A DNA stretch of 64,000 nt. Source: Nocardioides daejeonensis. Its GTDB lineage: Bacteria > Actinomycetota > Actinomycetes > Propionibacteriales > Nocardioidaceae. A program made the position numbers and the translations under genes. The DNA lies in assembly GCF_003194585.1 (NCBI RefSeq), contig NZ_QHKZ01000004.1, forward strand, positions 372,001 to 436,000, read 5' to 3'. Below the pieces are notes generated by a model. It worked only from the letters and a program-made list of their open reading frames with translations, searched no databases and had not been told where the DNA came from. Within the stretch, counting starts at the first letter, position 1. Every line of letters begins with the position of its first letter. This document shows positions 25,901 to 35,406 of the stretch, piece by piece.

Positions 25901-26620
25901 GTGACCCTTCGACGTCAGGTCGCTGTGCCTCCCTTGACCCTGCTCCGCCGCGCCGCCACCCTCGTGGTGCTGGTGGTCTGCGCCGTGCTCCTGCACGGCG
26001 GGCACCCCGCTGCGGCGCATCCCTTCGGAGCCCCCCAGCAGATGGCCGTCGATCTGGAGCCAGGGGAGGACGCCGTCGTCCGGGTGCGCTGGCGGGTGGG
26101 TGGCACCGACGACCTCACTCTGCTCGGCATCGCGTTGGGGCTGCTGCCCGAGGACCGGGTCATGGTGGATGGCGCCGTCTTCTTCGAGGAGGCCGACGCG
26201 ACCACGCTGGCGGCGAGTCCGGAGTTCGCCGACTATCTGCTGCGCACCATCACCGTCAGCACGGCAGACGGCGTGTGCACCGGTCGCCTGCACGAGGCGA
26301 GCGAGCTCGCCACCCGAGGGCTCACGCTGCTCTTCGACTGCCCCGGCGTCGCCACCGAGCCGACGGTCGCGGGAGCGATGCTCGTCGACCTGCATCCCCA
26401 GTACCGCACCATGGCCAGCGGCCCCGACGGTCAACGGGCCGTCTACAGCAACGAGAACCCGCGCCACACCTGGACATTGCGGCCGGGAGCAGCCGCCGAG
26501 ACCGGTGGACTCGGCGACGCCGAGCGGACGTCCGTCTGGCGGCTCGGCGCCCTGGTCGGCGGCGCCGCAGTGGGCGGCCTGGCCGTCTGGCGCCGGAGGG
26601 CTCGCCGTGCGGGCAGTTGA
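25901..26620 (+). CDS. Secreted protein with C-terminal membrane anchor, unknown function
   Basis: About 239 residues when started at GTG 25901; GTG codons at 25880 and 25925 are also possible. A signal peptide (LLRRAATLVVLVVCAVLLHG) ends in AAAHPFG, so cleavage after AAA would leave His as the first residue, as in copper-binding CopC and YcnI proteins. The mature domain holds one Cys pair (DGVCTGRL and LLFDCPG). A single membrane helix (LGALVGGAAVGGLAVW) and an Arg-rich tail anchor it, with the domain outside. I recognise no family with certainty. Metal binding by the N-terminal His is only a suggestion. Confidence 0.7.
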   Translation: MTLRRQVAVPPLTLLRRAATLVVLVVCAVLLHGGHPAAAHPFGAPQQMAVDLEPGEDAVVRVRWRVGGTDDLTLLGIALGLLPEDRVMVDGAVFFEEADATTLAASPEFADYLLRTITVSTADGVCTGRLHEASELATRGLTLLFDCPGVATEPTVAGAMLVDLHPQYRTMASGPDGQRAVYSNENPRHTWTLRPGAAAETGGLGDAERTSVWRLGALVGGAAVGGLAVWRRRARRAGS

Positions 26621-26702
26621 TCTCCCGTCTCCCCGGTGACGGGCGAGGTTCCGGTCCGACCGGGACCGTCTTGACGCAGCAGTTCGACCTACAAGGAGAG
26701 AG

Positions 26703-29700
26703 ATGTCGCACGCCCTTCTGAGGCGCCGACGACCAGCCCTGGTCATCGGCTCCTCGATCGCCGCCCTGCTCCTCAGCGGGGCCTTCACGGCACCCATCGG
26801 TGCCGCCCCGGGAGCTGCCGCTCCCGATGCCGTCGGCGGGCTGCCCGCCGACGGCGAGCAGGGTGGGGACCCCACCCTCAGCCTCACCGGCGGGGAGACC
26901 CTGGAAGGCGAGGTCACGCTCAGCGCCGATCCGACCTTCGAGGGTGACTCCGTGGAGGCCCTCACCCTCCGCAACGCGCAGGGCGACGTGGTCTCGACCT
27001 TCACCGCCGGCGACGGAGCCCGCGCCACCAAGGGGACGTCGTACCTCGACTTCGACATGGGCGGCAACGGTACGGAGGCGGTCTTCGGGAACTACATCAC
27101 CGTCAACGGCCACGGCGAGCCCGACGCGGAGAAGGGCAAGCGGGTCTACTTCCCGACCATCCCCGGCGGCGAGCTCGGCACGCTGGCGTTCCCGACCGAG
27201 TGGCTGGTCGAGGGTGACAACACCGTCACGATCCACGCCGACGGCGCTCCCGCCTACTACGGGAAGAAGAGCGACCGGCCGAAGGTGCCGGAGGCGAACT
27301 GGAACCAGAACCCCAACGGTGAGGGATTCTGGTGTGTCAACAAGGACGACTTCAACGTCTCCAGCCTGAGCGTCAGCACGCTCGGCGTCGTCGTCGACGG
27401 CGAGCACAACAACTTCAGCTACACCCTCTCCGACGGCATCTGCGGTGACGGTGGCACCGGTATCGACACCGTCGAGCTCACCTTCCTGGCCACCGCCGAG
27501 CCCGGCCTGACCCGCGGGCTCGCCGTAGACCTGGACACGCGCACCTTGACCAACGGCGGGTACACCCTGGTCGCCCGGACCGCGTCCGGCCACACCAAGC
27601 AGGCCGGCTTCGAGGTCAACAACGCACCTGCCGGTGCCGCGCGGCTGCGCCCGGCCGACGGCACCGTGGTGCACGGGCCGCAGCCGCTGACAGCGGCCCT
27701 GCCGGCCGGCACCTCCGGCGTGGTCTCCTCGCTGACCATCGACGGCGAGCCGGCGCGGAACGCGGAGACGCTCGCCGCTGGCAGCTCCACCTTCAGCTTC
27801 ACGGTCGCCGCCGGCAACTCGATCGAGGCGCGCTACCACAACCAGCTGCTGGTCAACGGGCGCCCGATCAGCATCGGCGGCGACTACGGCGTCGCGGGCG
27901 ACGAGGCCATCTCGATCAGGGTGCCCAACCGCTACCTGGTGGCCGGGCGCAACGAGATCGCCGTCGTCACCGGCGACTACAACGGCACCGCGAGCTGCGC
28001 CAACCGTGACGACTTCAAGGTGTTCGCGGACTCGGTGCTGCTCACCACCTCGACCGGCACGGTGACGGCCGTCGACGACGTCACCAGCAGCGGCGTCGTG
28101 AAGACAGGCACCGTGGGCGGGCGCACGACGTACAACCTGGGTGACGGCAGCTGTGGCGACCCGGCGACCAACATGGTCGACGCCCTCTTCGCCTTCGACA
28201 TCGCCGGTGCCGAGACGACCCGTACCATCGAGACCGCAGCCTCGGGCGACGCCCACCTGCGGATGCGTGTGGGCGGCAACGGCACCGACCCCGGCTACGG
28301 CAACCAGGTGCTCGTCAACGGGATCCCGGTCGAGTTCGGTGTCTGGAAGCAGCAGGTCGCCGACCTCGCCTTCCCCAACGAGTACCTCGTGCCCGGTGTC
28401 AACGTCATCGAGATCGTCGCGGGCCACAACAACGGCGCCGCCAACGGCAGCTGCGACAACTACGACGACTTCCTGATCAGCAACGTGGAGCTCGAGCCCG
28501 TCGAGGGCGAGGTCACTCCGCTGACCAGGTTCGTCGCCGGCACCACGGTCACCATCGGGAGCTCCAGCTACCAGCCGGGGGACCCGATCACGCTCTACTT
28601 CGGTGACGGCACCTGCGGCTCCAGCCACAACAACACCCTCCACGCCGAGCTCCGCTTCGATCTGACGGCCGCGGGTGGTACGTCGCTGCCCGCCTCCGGT
28701 GTCCGGGCCGACGTCGACAGCACCACACTGTCGGACGGTGCGCACACCGTCGCGGCCACGGTCACCGCCAACGGTGACGACAAGGTCGCGACCCGCCGCT
28801 TCACCGTCGACAACACTGCACCGGTGGTCGAGTCCAGCGTGCCTGCTGCGGGGCAGCGGATCACCTCCACCGTGGTACTCGCCGTGCAGATGCAGGACGC
28901 CTCCGGCGTCGCCTCGACGTCGATCACGCTCGACGGCGAGCCGATCGAGAACGGCGCGCAGATCGGCCACGGGCTCCCCGCCGGCCAGCACACCCTGAAG
29001 CTCGACACGGTCGACTCCCTGGGCAACCGGGCGACCCGCACCGTGGAGTTCAGCTCGGCCAGCATTCCCGAGGTGCCGACCGACCTCACGTCGACTCCCG
29101 ACGGCGACCAGGCGGTGCTCTCCAGCCTCGTCAACGGCGAGTCCGGCGTCGACCTCAAGACGACCTTCACCCGGGCCGACATCCTGCTGCCCACGCAGGG
29201 CTACCAGGGCAAGGCCGATTCGGTCCCGACCCAGCTCGACGTCGCTGGCGACCCGGTCACGAAGCTCAGGTCGCTGCAGCCGTTCGACCAGCGCACCATC
29301 GACACCGCCTCCGCCAAGGGCGTCGTCTTCCAGCGCTACGACATCGAGATCGGCGAGGCCGACGAGAAGCCGGTGCTCCGTTGGGAGGGCGTCATCGACC
29401 CGACCCGTACGGCGTCGCTGCGGGTCTGGAACCTGCGCTCGGAGACGTGGGAGGTGCTCACCTCCGGGCGTGGCTCCGAGACGGCGGCGACGGTGCTGAG
29501 CGCACCGGTCCGGGCGGCGTACCTCGACAAAGGCGTGGTGCACGTGATGGTCGTCGGTGAGGACCCCTTCGCCGACGACCTGTCGCCGCGCGACGCCTCG
29601 GCCAAGGACGACAAGGACTCCTTCGAGGACCCGGCCGACTACGACTTCGCGTTCTCGCACTTCACCGACACCCAGTACCTTGCGGAGGGTGCCGCCGGCG

Positions 29701-31928
29701 GCACCTACGACGACTGGGACGGCGTGGCTGAGGAGTCGGACGTCATGCAGGCCGACGAGCAGGCGATCTGGGCAGCGGCCTACAACGCCACGACGCAGTG
29801 GATCGCGGACAACGCCGAGGACCGCAAGATCGTCTACAACGCCCACACCGGTGACGTGATCGAGAACGACTACTACAACCCGGACGCGGTCGACGGCAGC
29901 GGCAACCTGCTCCGACCCGGCCTCGCGGAGCAGGTCGAGCGCGAGTTCGACGTCACCTCCCAGTTCCACCGGGTCATGGACGAGGCGCCCCTGGTCAACC
30001 AGGTGATCGCCGGCAACCACGACAACCAGCTGGGCAACGAGACCGGCCCGGAGTCGCGCTTCAGCAAGACCTTCAGCGCCGATCGCTACTACGCGGCCGC
30101 GCAGAACTGGCCGGCCGGCGCCTCCTTCCACACCTGGGACGAGGAGACGGCTCCTGACGGAAGCGTGACCCGGCCGGGACGGGACAGCCAGAACAACTAC
30201 GTGCTGTTCTCGGCCGGTGGCCTCGACTTCGTCGCGGTCGGCCTCTCCTACGGCGTCACGAAGGAGGAGGTCGCCTGGGCGGACTCGATCTTCAAGCGCT
30301 ACAAGGACCGCAACGGGATCCTGCTCAGCCACGACTACCTGAAGCCGTCGACGGCTCCGGATGCACGTGGCGCCGGCTTCTCGGCGCCCGACGGTGCCTT
30401 CCTCTACAAGAACGTGGTGGAGAAGAACGCCAACGTGTTCCTGGTGCTGGCCGGTCACGAGCATGGCGTCGGCACGAACGTGCGTGCCAACGTGGCGGGC
30501 GGCGTGAGCGTGCACCACAACGTGGTGGAGCTCCTGGCGGACTACCAGTTCTACACGGTGCCGGCCGGGCAGCTCTTCCCCGACAAGGTGGACGGTGACG
30601 GCAACATCGACCTCAACGGTGACGGCCGGATCGACCATGTGGCCACGGAGCGTCTGCAGTTCGGCGCCAGCTTCATGCGGATGCTGCAGTTCGACGTGGA
30701 GGAGTCGACGGTCAGCGTCGACACCTACTCGCCGTACTTCAAGGAGTTCGGGGCCACCGAGTACGACATCCGGCCCGCCGGCGGCCAGACCAAGCCCCGT
30801 TACAACGGTGCTGAGGACAACATGGTGCTGCCGATCGACCTGAGCACCCGCAAGACCTCCTTCCAGACCGATTCGCTGGCGGTCTACCTGCCGACCGAGA
30901 CGATCGGCGAGCAGACCGTGCAGGCTGGCGAGCGAGCCGAGGTCGTGTGGGCAGGCCTGACGCCAGGCACGTCGTACGGCTGGCTGGTCACCTCCGCGAC
31001 GCCGGACGGCGGCGTGGCGACCTCCGAGCCGGCCGTGCTGCGGACCGGACAGTCGGCAGCGACGGTCACTGCCGACCCGGTGCGGGTCGCCTACGGCCAG
31101 GAGGCCGTCGTGAAGGTAGCGGTCGCAGCGCCGGGGATGACCGTCAACGACGGTGAGGTGCGGGTCCGGTCCGAGGGCGGTCTCGTCGGTCGGGCTCCGG
31201 TCACCGGAGGCATCGCCGAAGTGGAGATCGCGGCTGGGCTGCAGCCCGGCGACCACGCGCTCAGCCTCGAGTTCACCGGCAGCGAGGTTGCTCAGGACGC
31301 GACGGGTACGACGACCCTGACGGTCGAGCGCGGCGGGGCCCTGCTCACCGCGGAGGCGCCCACCGTCGAGCAGGGCACGCCGGCGAAGGTGTCGGTGCGT
31401 GTCGATGCGGCGGGGCTGCCCACCGACGGCACGGTCACGGTCAGCAAGGGAGACCGTGAGCTCGGCAAGGCGACCCTCACCGACGATGTCGCCACCGTCG
31501 GGCTGCCCGCCGACCTCGCGGCCGGCGTACACACCCTCACGGTCGACTTCAGTGGCAACGACCAGGTCGACGCCGTCAGCACGACGGTCGACCTGCTCGT
31601 CACCGAGGCCTCGGAGCCGGAGCCGCCCTCGGCGGTCGCCGGCAAGGTCTCGGCCAAGCCGTCGAAGAAGAAGGTGGTCAAGAAGAAGGCCTTCAAGATC
31701 GCGGTGCAGGTCAAGGCGAAGGGCGCCACGCCGACGGGCCCGGTCCAGATCGTGCGCAACGGCAAGGTCGTCGCGCGCGGCACGCTCAACCTCTCGGGCA
31801 AGGTGACGCTGAAGGTGCTCGCGAAGGGCCGGGTCGGCAAACGCACCTGGACCGTGCGCTACCTGGGTGACGCGCACGTGCGCGCGACCAGCGGCAAGGT
31901 CACGGTGAAGATCGTGAAGCGTCGCTGA
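26703..31928 (+). CDS. Very large secreted calcineurin-like metallophosphoesterase with Ig-like repeats
   Basis: A 1741-residue exported protein with a signal peptide near residues 10-38. Residues about 80-640 contain three related modules, each with a YGN/LVNG strand, a NR/NYDDF motif and a DG-C-G turn, giving two Cys per module. Ig-like segments follow at about 650-760. The metallophosphoesterase domain spans about 975-1350 with all expected metal ligands: Asp989 (FTDTQ), His1048 and Asp1051 (HTGD), Asn1105-His1106 (GNHD), His1210 (LSHD), His1252 and His1254 (GHEH). Three Ig-like repeats and a Lys-rich end complete it. There is no LPXTG signal, so it is probably free or bound by its basic tail. 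The substrate is unknown. AAGGAGAGAG precedes the ATG. Confidence 0.9.
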   Translation: MSHALLRRRRPALVIGSSIAALLLSGAFTAPIGAAPGAAAPDAVGGLPADGEQGGDPTLSLTGGETLEGEVTLSADPTFEGDSVEALTLRNAQGDVVSTFTAGDGARATKGTSYLDFDMGGNGTEAVFGNYITVNGHGEPDAEKGKRVYFPTIPGGELGTLAFPTEWLVEGDNTVTIHADGAPAYYGKKSDRPKVPEANWNQNPNGEGFWCVNKDDFNVSSLSVSTLGVVVDGEHNNFSYTLSDGICGDGGTGIDTVELTFLATAEPGLTRGLAVDLDTRTLTNGGYTLVARTASGHTKQAGFEVNNAPAGAARLRPADGTVVHGPQPLTAALPAGTSGVVSSLTIDGEPARNAETLAAGSSTFSFTVAAGNSIEARYHNQLLVNGRPISIGGDYGVAGDEAISIRVPNRYLVAGRNEIAVVTGDYNGTASCANRDDFKVFADSVLLTTSTGTVTAVDDVTSSGVVKTGTVGGRTTYNLGDGSCGDPATNMVDALFAFDIAGAETTRTIETAASGDAHLRMRVGGNGTDPGYGNQVLVNGIPVEFGVWKQQVADLAFPNEYLVPGVNVIEIVAGHNNGAANGSCDNYDDFLISNVELEPVEGEVTPLTRFVAGTTVTIGSSSYQPGDPITLYFGDGTCGSSHNNTLHAELRFDLTAAGGTSLPASGVRADVDSTTLSDGAHTVAATVTANGDDKVATRRFTVDNTAPVVESSVPAAGQRITSTVVLAVQMQDASGVASTSITLDGEPIENGAQIGHGLPAGQHTLKLDTVDSLGNRATRTVEFSSASIPEVPTDLTSTPDGDQAVLSSLVNGESGVDLKTTFTRADILLPTQGYQGKADSVPTQLDVAGDPVTKLRSLQPFDQRTIDTASAKGVVFQRYDIEIGEADEKPVLRWEGVIDPTRTASLRVWNLRSETWEVLTSGRGSETAATVLSAPVRAAYLDKGVVHVMVVGEDPFADDLSPRDASAKDDKDSFEDPADYDFAFSHFTDTQYLAEGAAGGTYDDWDGVAEESDVMQADEQAIWAAAYNATTQWIADNAEDRKIVYNAHTGDVIENDYYNPDAVDGSGNLLRPGLAEQVEREFDVTSQFHRVMDEAPLVNQVIAGNHDNQLGNETGPESRFSKTFSADRYYAAAQNWPAGASFHTWDEETAPDGSVTRPGRDSQNNYVLFSAGGLDFVAVGLSYGVTKEEVAWADSIFKRYKDRNGILLSHDYLKPSTAPDARGAGFSAPDGAFLYKNVVEKNANVFLVLAGHEHGVGTNVRANVAGGVSVHHNVVELLADYQFYTVPAGQLFPDKVDGDGNIDLNGDGRIDHVATERLQFGASFMRMLQFDVEESTVSVDTYSPYFKEFGATEYDIRPAGGQTKPRYNGAEDNMVLPIDLSTRKTSFQTDSLAVYLPTETIGEQTVQAGERAEVVWAGLTPGTSYGWLVTSATPDGGVATSEPAVLRTGQSAATVTADPVRVAYGQEAVVKVAVAAPGMTVNDGEVRVRSEGGLVGRAPVTGGIAEVEIAAGLQPGDHALSLEFTGSEVAQDATGTTTLTVERGGALLTAEAPTVEQGTPAKVSVRVDAAGLPTDGTVTVSKGDRELGKATLTDDVATVGLPADLAAGVHTLTVDFSGNDQVDAVSTTVDLLVTEASEPEPPSAVAGKVSAKPSKKKVVKKKAFKIAVQVKAKGATPTGPVQIVRNGKVVARGTLNLSGKVTLKVLAKGRVGKRTWTVRYLGDAHVRATSGKVTVKIVKRR

Positions 31929-31946
31929 CCTCTGCGCCTCTCAGAT

Positions 31947-31986
31947 GTCCTGCCCTCCGGCTGCTCGGGCCGCCGGAGGGCAGGAC
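31947..31986. terminator. Strong hairpin terminator after the metallophosphoesterase gene
   Basis: A 14-bp perfect stem, GTCCTGCCCTCCGG at 31947-31960 with 31973-31986, and a 12-base loop, beginning 19 bp after the stop codon. Confidence 0.85.
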
Positions 31987-32015
31987 GTTGTGGACGGGCG
32001 GGCCATGATGGGCCC

Positions 32016-33137
32016 ATGCGGATCCTCGGTGACGACCTCGCCCACCTGCGTGCCACGCGCAGCAGCGTGAAGTGGCGGCTCTTCGAGCCCGACGTGCTGC
32101 CGGTCTGGGTCGCCGAGATGGACGCCCAGCCGTGCGCGCCCGTCGTCGAGGCGGTGACGCGGGCGATCAGCAACGGGGACACCGGCTACGGCTGGGCGCC
32201 GCCCTTCCAGGAGGCTTTCGCCGACTTCGCGGCACGGCGCTGGGGCTGGGCCGTCGAGCCCAAGACCCTGGGCCTGGTCCCTGACGTGATGGGCGGCATC
32301 GCTGAGATCCTGCACCTGCTCCCCGGTGACGCAGTCGTGGTCAGCCCGCCGTGCTACGAGAGCTTCTTCGGGTTCGTCGAGTCGGTGCGCAAACGCGCGG
32401 TCCTGGCTCCGCTCGACAGTGCCCACCGTCTGGACCCGGACGCGTTGGAAGGCGCCTTCGCCGACGCCGGGGCAGGCGCCGCCTATCTGCTGTGCAACCC
32501 GCAGAATCCCACCGGCACCGTGCACACGCCCGCAGAGCTGGCGATGCTCGCGCGGTTGGCGGACCGGTACGACGTGCAGGTGATCAGCGACGAGATCCAT
32601 GCACCGCTGACCCATCCCGGGGTCACGTTCACCCCGTACCTCCAAGTGCCCGAGGCGACGCGCGGTCTTGCGGTGGTCTCGGCGTCGAAGGCGTGGAACC
32701 TGGCCGGGTTGAAGTCGGCGCTCACCGTTGCCGGTCCCGAATGCCGGGTGCTCGACGAGATGCACGAGGTGGTCACCCACGGCGCCAATCACCTGGCCGT
32801 GATCGCCCAGACCGCCGCCTACGTCGAGGGCGAGGACTGGCTCGAGCAGGTGCACGGCGAGCTCGCCGACAACCGGCGCCTCCTGCAGGCTCTCTTGAGT
32901 GAAGCACTCCCGCAGGTGCGGATAGCGCCGGCAGAGGCGACGTACCTCTCGTGGCTGGACTGCACCGATCTGGGGCTGGCGGACCCGACCGCCACCTTCC
33001 TCGAGCGGGGCCGGGTCGCGCTGGCCGACGGCTGGCGCTACGACCCCGAGCGCGGCCGCCAGTGGGCCCGGTTCAACCACGCCACCTCGCCCGAGGTGCT
33101 GGCCGAGGCCGTACGCCGCATGGCCGCCTCGCTCTGA
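32016..33137 (+). CDS. PLP-dependent C-S lyase / aminotransferase (MalY/PatB type)
   Basis: A 373-residue fold-type I PLP enzyme. Opening motifs LPVWVAEMDAQP and GYGWAP are typical of MalY/PatB cystathionine beta-lyases. CNPQNPTGTVHT, SDEIHAPL and SASKAWNLAGLK (with Lys225 as the Schiff-base residue) form the PLP site. Expected reactions are cleavage of cystathionine or cysteine conjugates to a thiol, pyruvate and ammonia. The length is slightly below the usual 390. It is convergent with the alcohol dehydrogenase gene, with 14 bp between the stops. Confidence 0.9.
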   Translation: MRILGDDLAHLRATRSSVKWRLFEPDVLPVWVAEMDAQPCAPVVEAVTRAISNGDTGYGWAPPFQEAFADFAARRWGWAVEPKTLGLVPDVMGGIAEILHLLPGDAVVVSPPCYESFFGFVESVRKRAVLAPLDSAHRLDPDALEGAFADAGAGAAYLLCNPQNPTGTVHTPAELAMLARLADRYDVQVISDEIHAPLTHPGVTFTPYLQVPEATRGLAVVSASKAWNLAGLKSALTVAGPECRVLDEMHEVVTHGANHLAVIAQTAAYVEGEDWLEQVHGELADNRRLLQALLSEALPQVRIAPAEATYLSWLDCTDLGLADPTATFLERGRVALADGWRYDPERGRQWARFNHATSPEVLAEAVRRMAASL

Positions 33138-33151
33138 TCCGGCGTCACGGC

Positions 33152-34255
33152 TCAGAACGTGATGACTTGGCGCAGTGCGGTGCCCGAGGCGAGGTGGTCC
33201 ATCGCCTCGTTGACGTCGTCGAGGGCGATACGGTCGGAGACCAGTCGCTCGACCGGGAGCCGGCCCTCGCGCCACAGTTGCTCGAAGCCGGGGATGTCGC
33301 GGGCCGGCACGGCCGAACCGAGGTAGCTGCCGACCAGGGAGCGGCCCTCGGCGACGAAGCCCAGCGGCGAGACGCTGATGCGGGCATCGGGGTGGGGGAG
33401 CCCGACGGTGACGGTGGTGCCGCCGGCGCCGGTGAGGCCGATCGCGCCTTCCAGTGCGCGGGCGCTCCCCGCCGCCTCGATGACGACCCGCCCCTTGATG
33501 CCTTCGGCCTGCGCCTGGTCGGGGGTGAGCGCGCGGTGGGCGCCCAGGTCCGTGGCGAGGCCGAGCTTCGAGGCGACCGGATCGACCGCGACCACGGTGA
33601 CGTCGGGCACCGACAGCGCGGTGAGCACCGCGGCCATGCCGACGCCGCCGAGCCCGACGACGACCACGGTCTCGCCCGGCTGCGGACGGCCCGCGTTGAG
33701 CACCGCGCCACCTCCGGTCAGCACCGCGCAGCCGAGGAGCGCCGCGACCTCCCCCGGTACGTCATCGCCCACCGGCACCACCGAGCGGCGGTCGACGACG
33801 GCGTGGGTCGCGAAGCCGGAGACGCCGAGGTGATGCAGCACCCGCTCGCCGCCGCGGGTCAGTCGGGTGCCGCCGCCGATCAGCTCGCCGATGCCGTTGG
33901 CCGCGCTGCCCGGGGTGCAGGGCGTGATCCCGCCGCGCGCACACGCCTCGCACTGCTCACAGCGAGGAAGGAAGGTCATCACCACACGCTGACCGACGCG
34001 CACGTCGGTCGCGTCGGCACCGACCTGCTCGACGATGCCGGCGGCCTCGTGGCCGAGCAGCATCGGCACCGGTCGGGGCCGGTCGCCGTTCAACACGGAG
34101 AGGTCGGAGTGGCACAGCCCCGCGGCCTCGATCCGCACCCGCAGCTCGGTCGGCCCAGGCTCGCCGAGCTCGAGGGTGTCGATCGTGAGCGGCCGACTCC
34201 GCGCGAACGGGCTCGGATCGCCGATCCGGTTCAGCACCGCACCCTGGATCTGCAT
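33152..34255 (-). CDS. Zinc-dependent alcohol dehydrogenase (MDR family)
   Basis: A 367-residue medium-chain dehydrogenase. The catalytic zinc site is visible in GLCHSD and GHEAAG, the structural zinc site in CEQCEACARGGITPC, and the Rossmann motif in VVVVGLGGVGMAAV. It resembles class III-like and aryl-alcohol dehydrogenases that oxidise primary alcohols with NAD or the mycofactocin system. The precise substrate is unknown. The ATG at 34255 has AGAGGAG 7-8 bases before it and is preferred over a longer start at 34294. Confidence 0.9.
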   Translation of the reverse strand: MQIQGAVLNRIGDPSPFARSRPLTIDTLELGEPGPTELRVRIEAAGLCHSDLSVLNGDRPRPVPMLLGHEAAGIVEQVGADATDVRVGQRVVMTFLPRCEQCEACARGGITPCTPGSAANGIGELIGGGTRLTRGGERVLHHLGVSGFATHAVVDRRSVVPVGDDVPGEVAALLGCAVLTGGGAVLNAGRPQPGETVVVVGLGGVGMAAVLTALSVPDVTVVAVDPVASKLGLATDLGAHRALTPDQAQAEGIKGRVVIEAAGSARALEGAIGLTGAGGTTVTVGLPHPDARISVSPLGFVAEGRSLVGSYLGSAVPARDIPGFEQLWREGRLPVERLVSDRIALDDVNEAMDHLASGTALRQVITF

Positions 34256-34318
34256 CACGAACTCCTCTGCTTGACCGGGTTTCCATCCAACCACCGGCGG
34301 GCGGGCTCAACCACCGCG

Positions 34319-35368
34319 TTAGACCACGCCCGCCTCGTCGAGCGCGTCGGTGGCGAGCCGGTAGCCGAGGTCGATCATCCGCTCGGCGTGGTGGAAGTCC
34401 ATGGACCGACAGGCGTTGACCGGCGCGGTGATCAGCACGTCGGCAGGCATGGCGGCCATCCGGTAGCGGCCGACGACACCTTGCATCGCCTCGAACGCCT
34501 GAGCGGTGACGTCGAGCAGCTTGAGCTCGGCCGGGAGCACGTCGGTGCCCCACGACGTACGCTCCGGCGCGACCTCCTGCGGCTCATCGGCCTCGACTTC
34601 GACCGGCTCGGCTGTCTGTCCTGCGTCCTCGGTCGGGGTGCCCTCGGCTGATGGCTCCTCGACGTCATCCTGCCCGAGCACCTCATCGCCGTGCTCCTCG
34701 CGGCTGGTGAAGCCGGCCAGCGTCCGGCGCAGTCGCCCTCGCCATTCCTCGAAACGCTGCGGGGCTGCGGACTCTCGACTCGGTACGACGGACTCGCGGC
34801 TCTTGCCCTCGTCTTCCACACGTGGCCCAGTCAGGGAGACCGCGACCGTCAGGTCGGCTGGCACGGAGGCCATCGGGTCGATCGGCACCGGGTTGGTGAG
34901 GCCGCCGTCGACCAGCAGCCGGCCGTTGAGCATCACCGGGGTGAAGAGGCCGGGGATCGCGATCGACGCGCGTACGGCGGCCCGCAACGGACCGTGCTGG
35001 AACCACACCTCGCGGCGGGCCGCGAGGTCGGTCGCCACCGCCGTGAAGGGGATGGGCAGGTCTTCGATGAGCACGTCGGTCAGGATCGGGTCGAGCCGGT
35101 CGAGCAGCCGGTCGGCGGTCGCCACGCCGGGGCCGGTGAGCTTCGCCGTCGCCATCCGGAGCACGTCACGCTGCCGCAGCGACACCGCCCATTCGGCGAA
35201 CTCCTCGATCCGCCCGGCCGCGGTGAGGCCGCCGACGAGCGCACCCATCGACGTACCAGAGATGGCCACGATCTCGCAGTCCCGCTCGGTCAACGCCCGG
35301 ACCACGCCGATGTGAGCGAACCCCCGAGCGCCGCCGGATCCCAGAGCCAGTGCGACGCGTTTCCCCAT
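34319..35368 (-). CDS. Patatin-like phospholipase (RssA type) with acidic insert
   Basis: A 349-residue lipid acyl hydrolase. The oxyanion loop GSGGARG is at 10-16, the nucleophile Ser40 lies in GTSMG, and the catalytic Asp154 in DGGLTNP. These three form the Ser-Asp dyad site of patatins. Compared with bacterial RssA proteins (about 300 residues), it carries an extra acidic, Pro/Glu-rich stretch at about 220-270 (VEEPSAEGTPTEDAGQTAEP), probably disordered. It probably acts on membrane phospholipid or lysolipids in the cytoplasm. No partner gene is obvious. Confidence 0.9.
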   Translation of the reverse strand: MGKRVALALGSGGARGFAHIGVVRALTERDCEIVAISGTSMGALVGGLTAAGRIEEFAEWAVSLRQRDVLRMATAKLTGPGVATADRLLDRLDPILTDVLIEDLPIPFTAVATDLAARREVWFQHGPLRAAVRASIAIPGLFTPVMLNGRLLVDGGLTNPVPIDPMASVPADLTVAVSLTGPRVEDEGKSRESVVPSRESAAPQRFEEWRGRLRRTLAGFTSREEHGDEVLGQDDVEEPSAEGTPTEDAGQTAEPVEVEADEPQEVAPERTSWGTDVLPAELKLLDVTAQAFEAMQGVVGRYRMAAMPADVLITAPVNACRSMDFHHAERMIDLGYRLATDALDEAGVV

Positions 35369-35406
35369 GGCTCCAGCCTAGTTACGCTGAGCCGGTAGCC
35401 GCCGGC

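Noticed and set aside
26322..31877. Very long open frame antisense to the metallophosphoesterase gene
   Set aside because: Such frames arise from GC bias at third positions. The product is Arg/Gly/His-rich with no domain, while the sense frame has a complete phosphoesterase and ribosome site.
30900..31928. Sortase anchoring of the metallophosphoesterase
   Set aside because: No LPXTG-like motif or C-terminal hydrophobic helix; the protein ends in a Lys-rich Ig-like domain.
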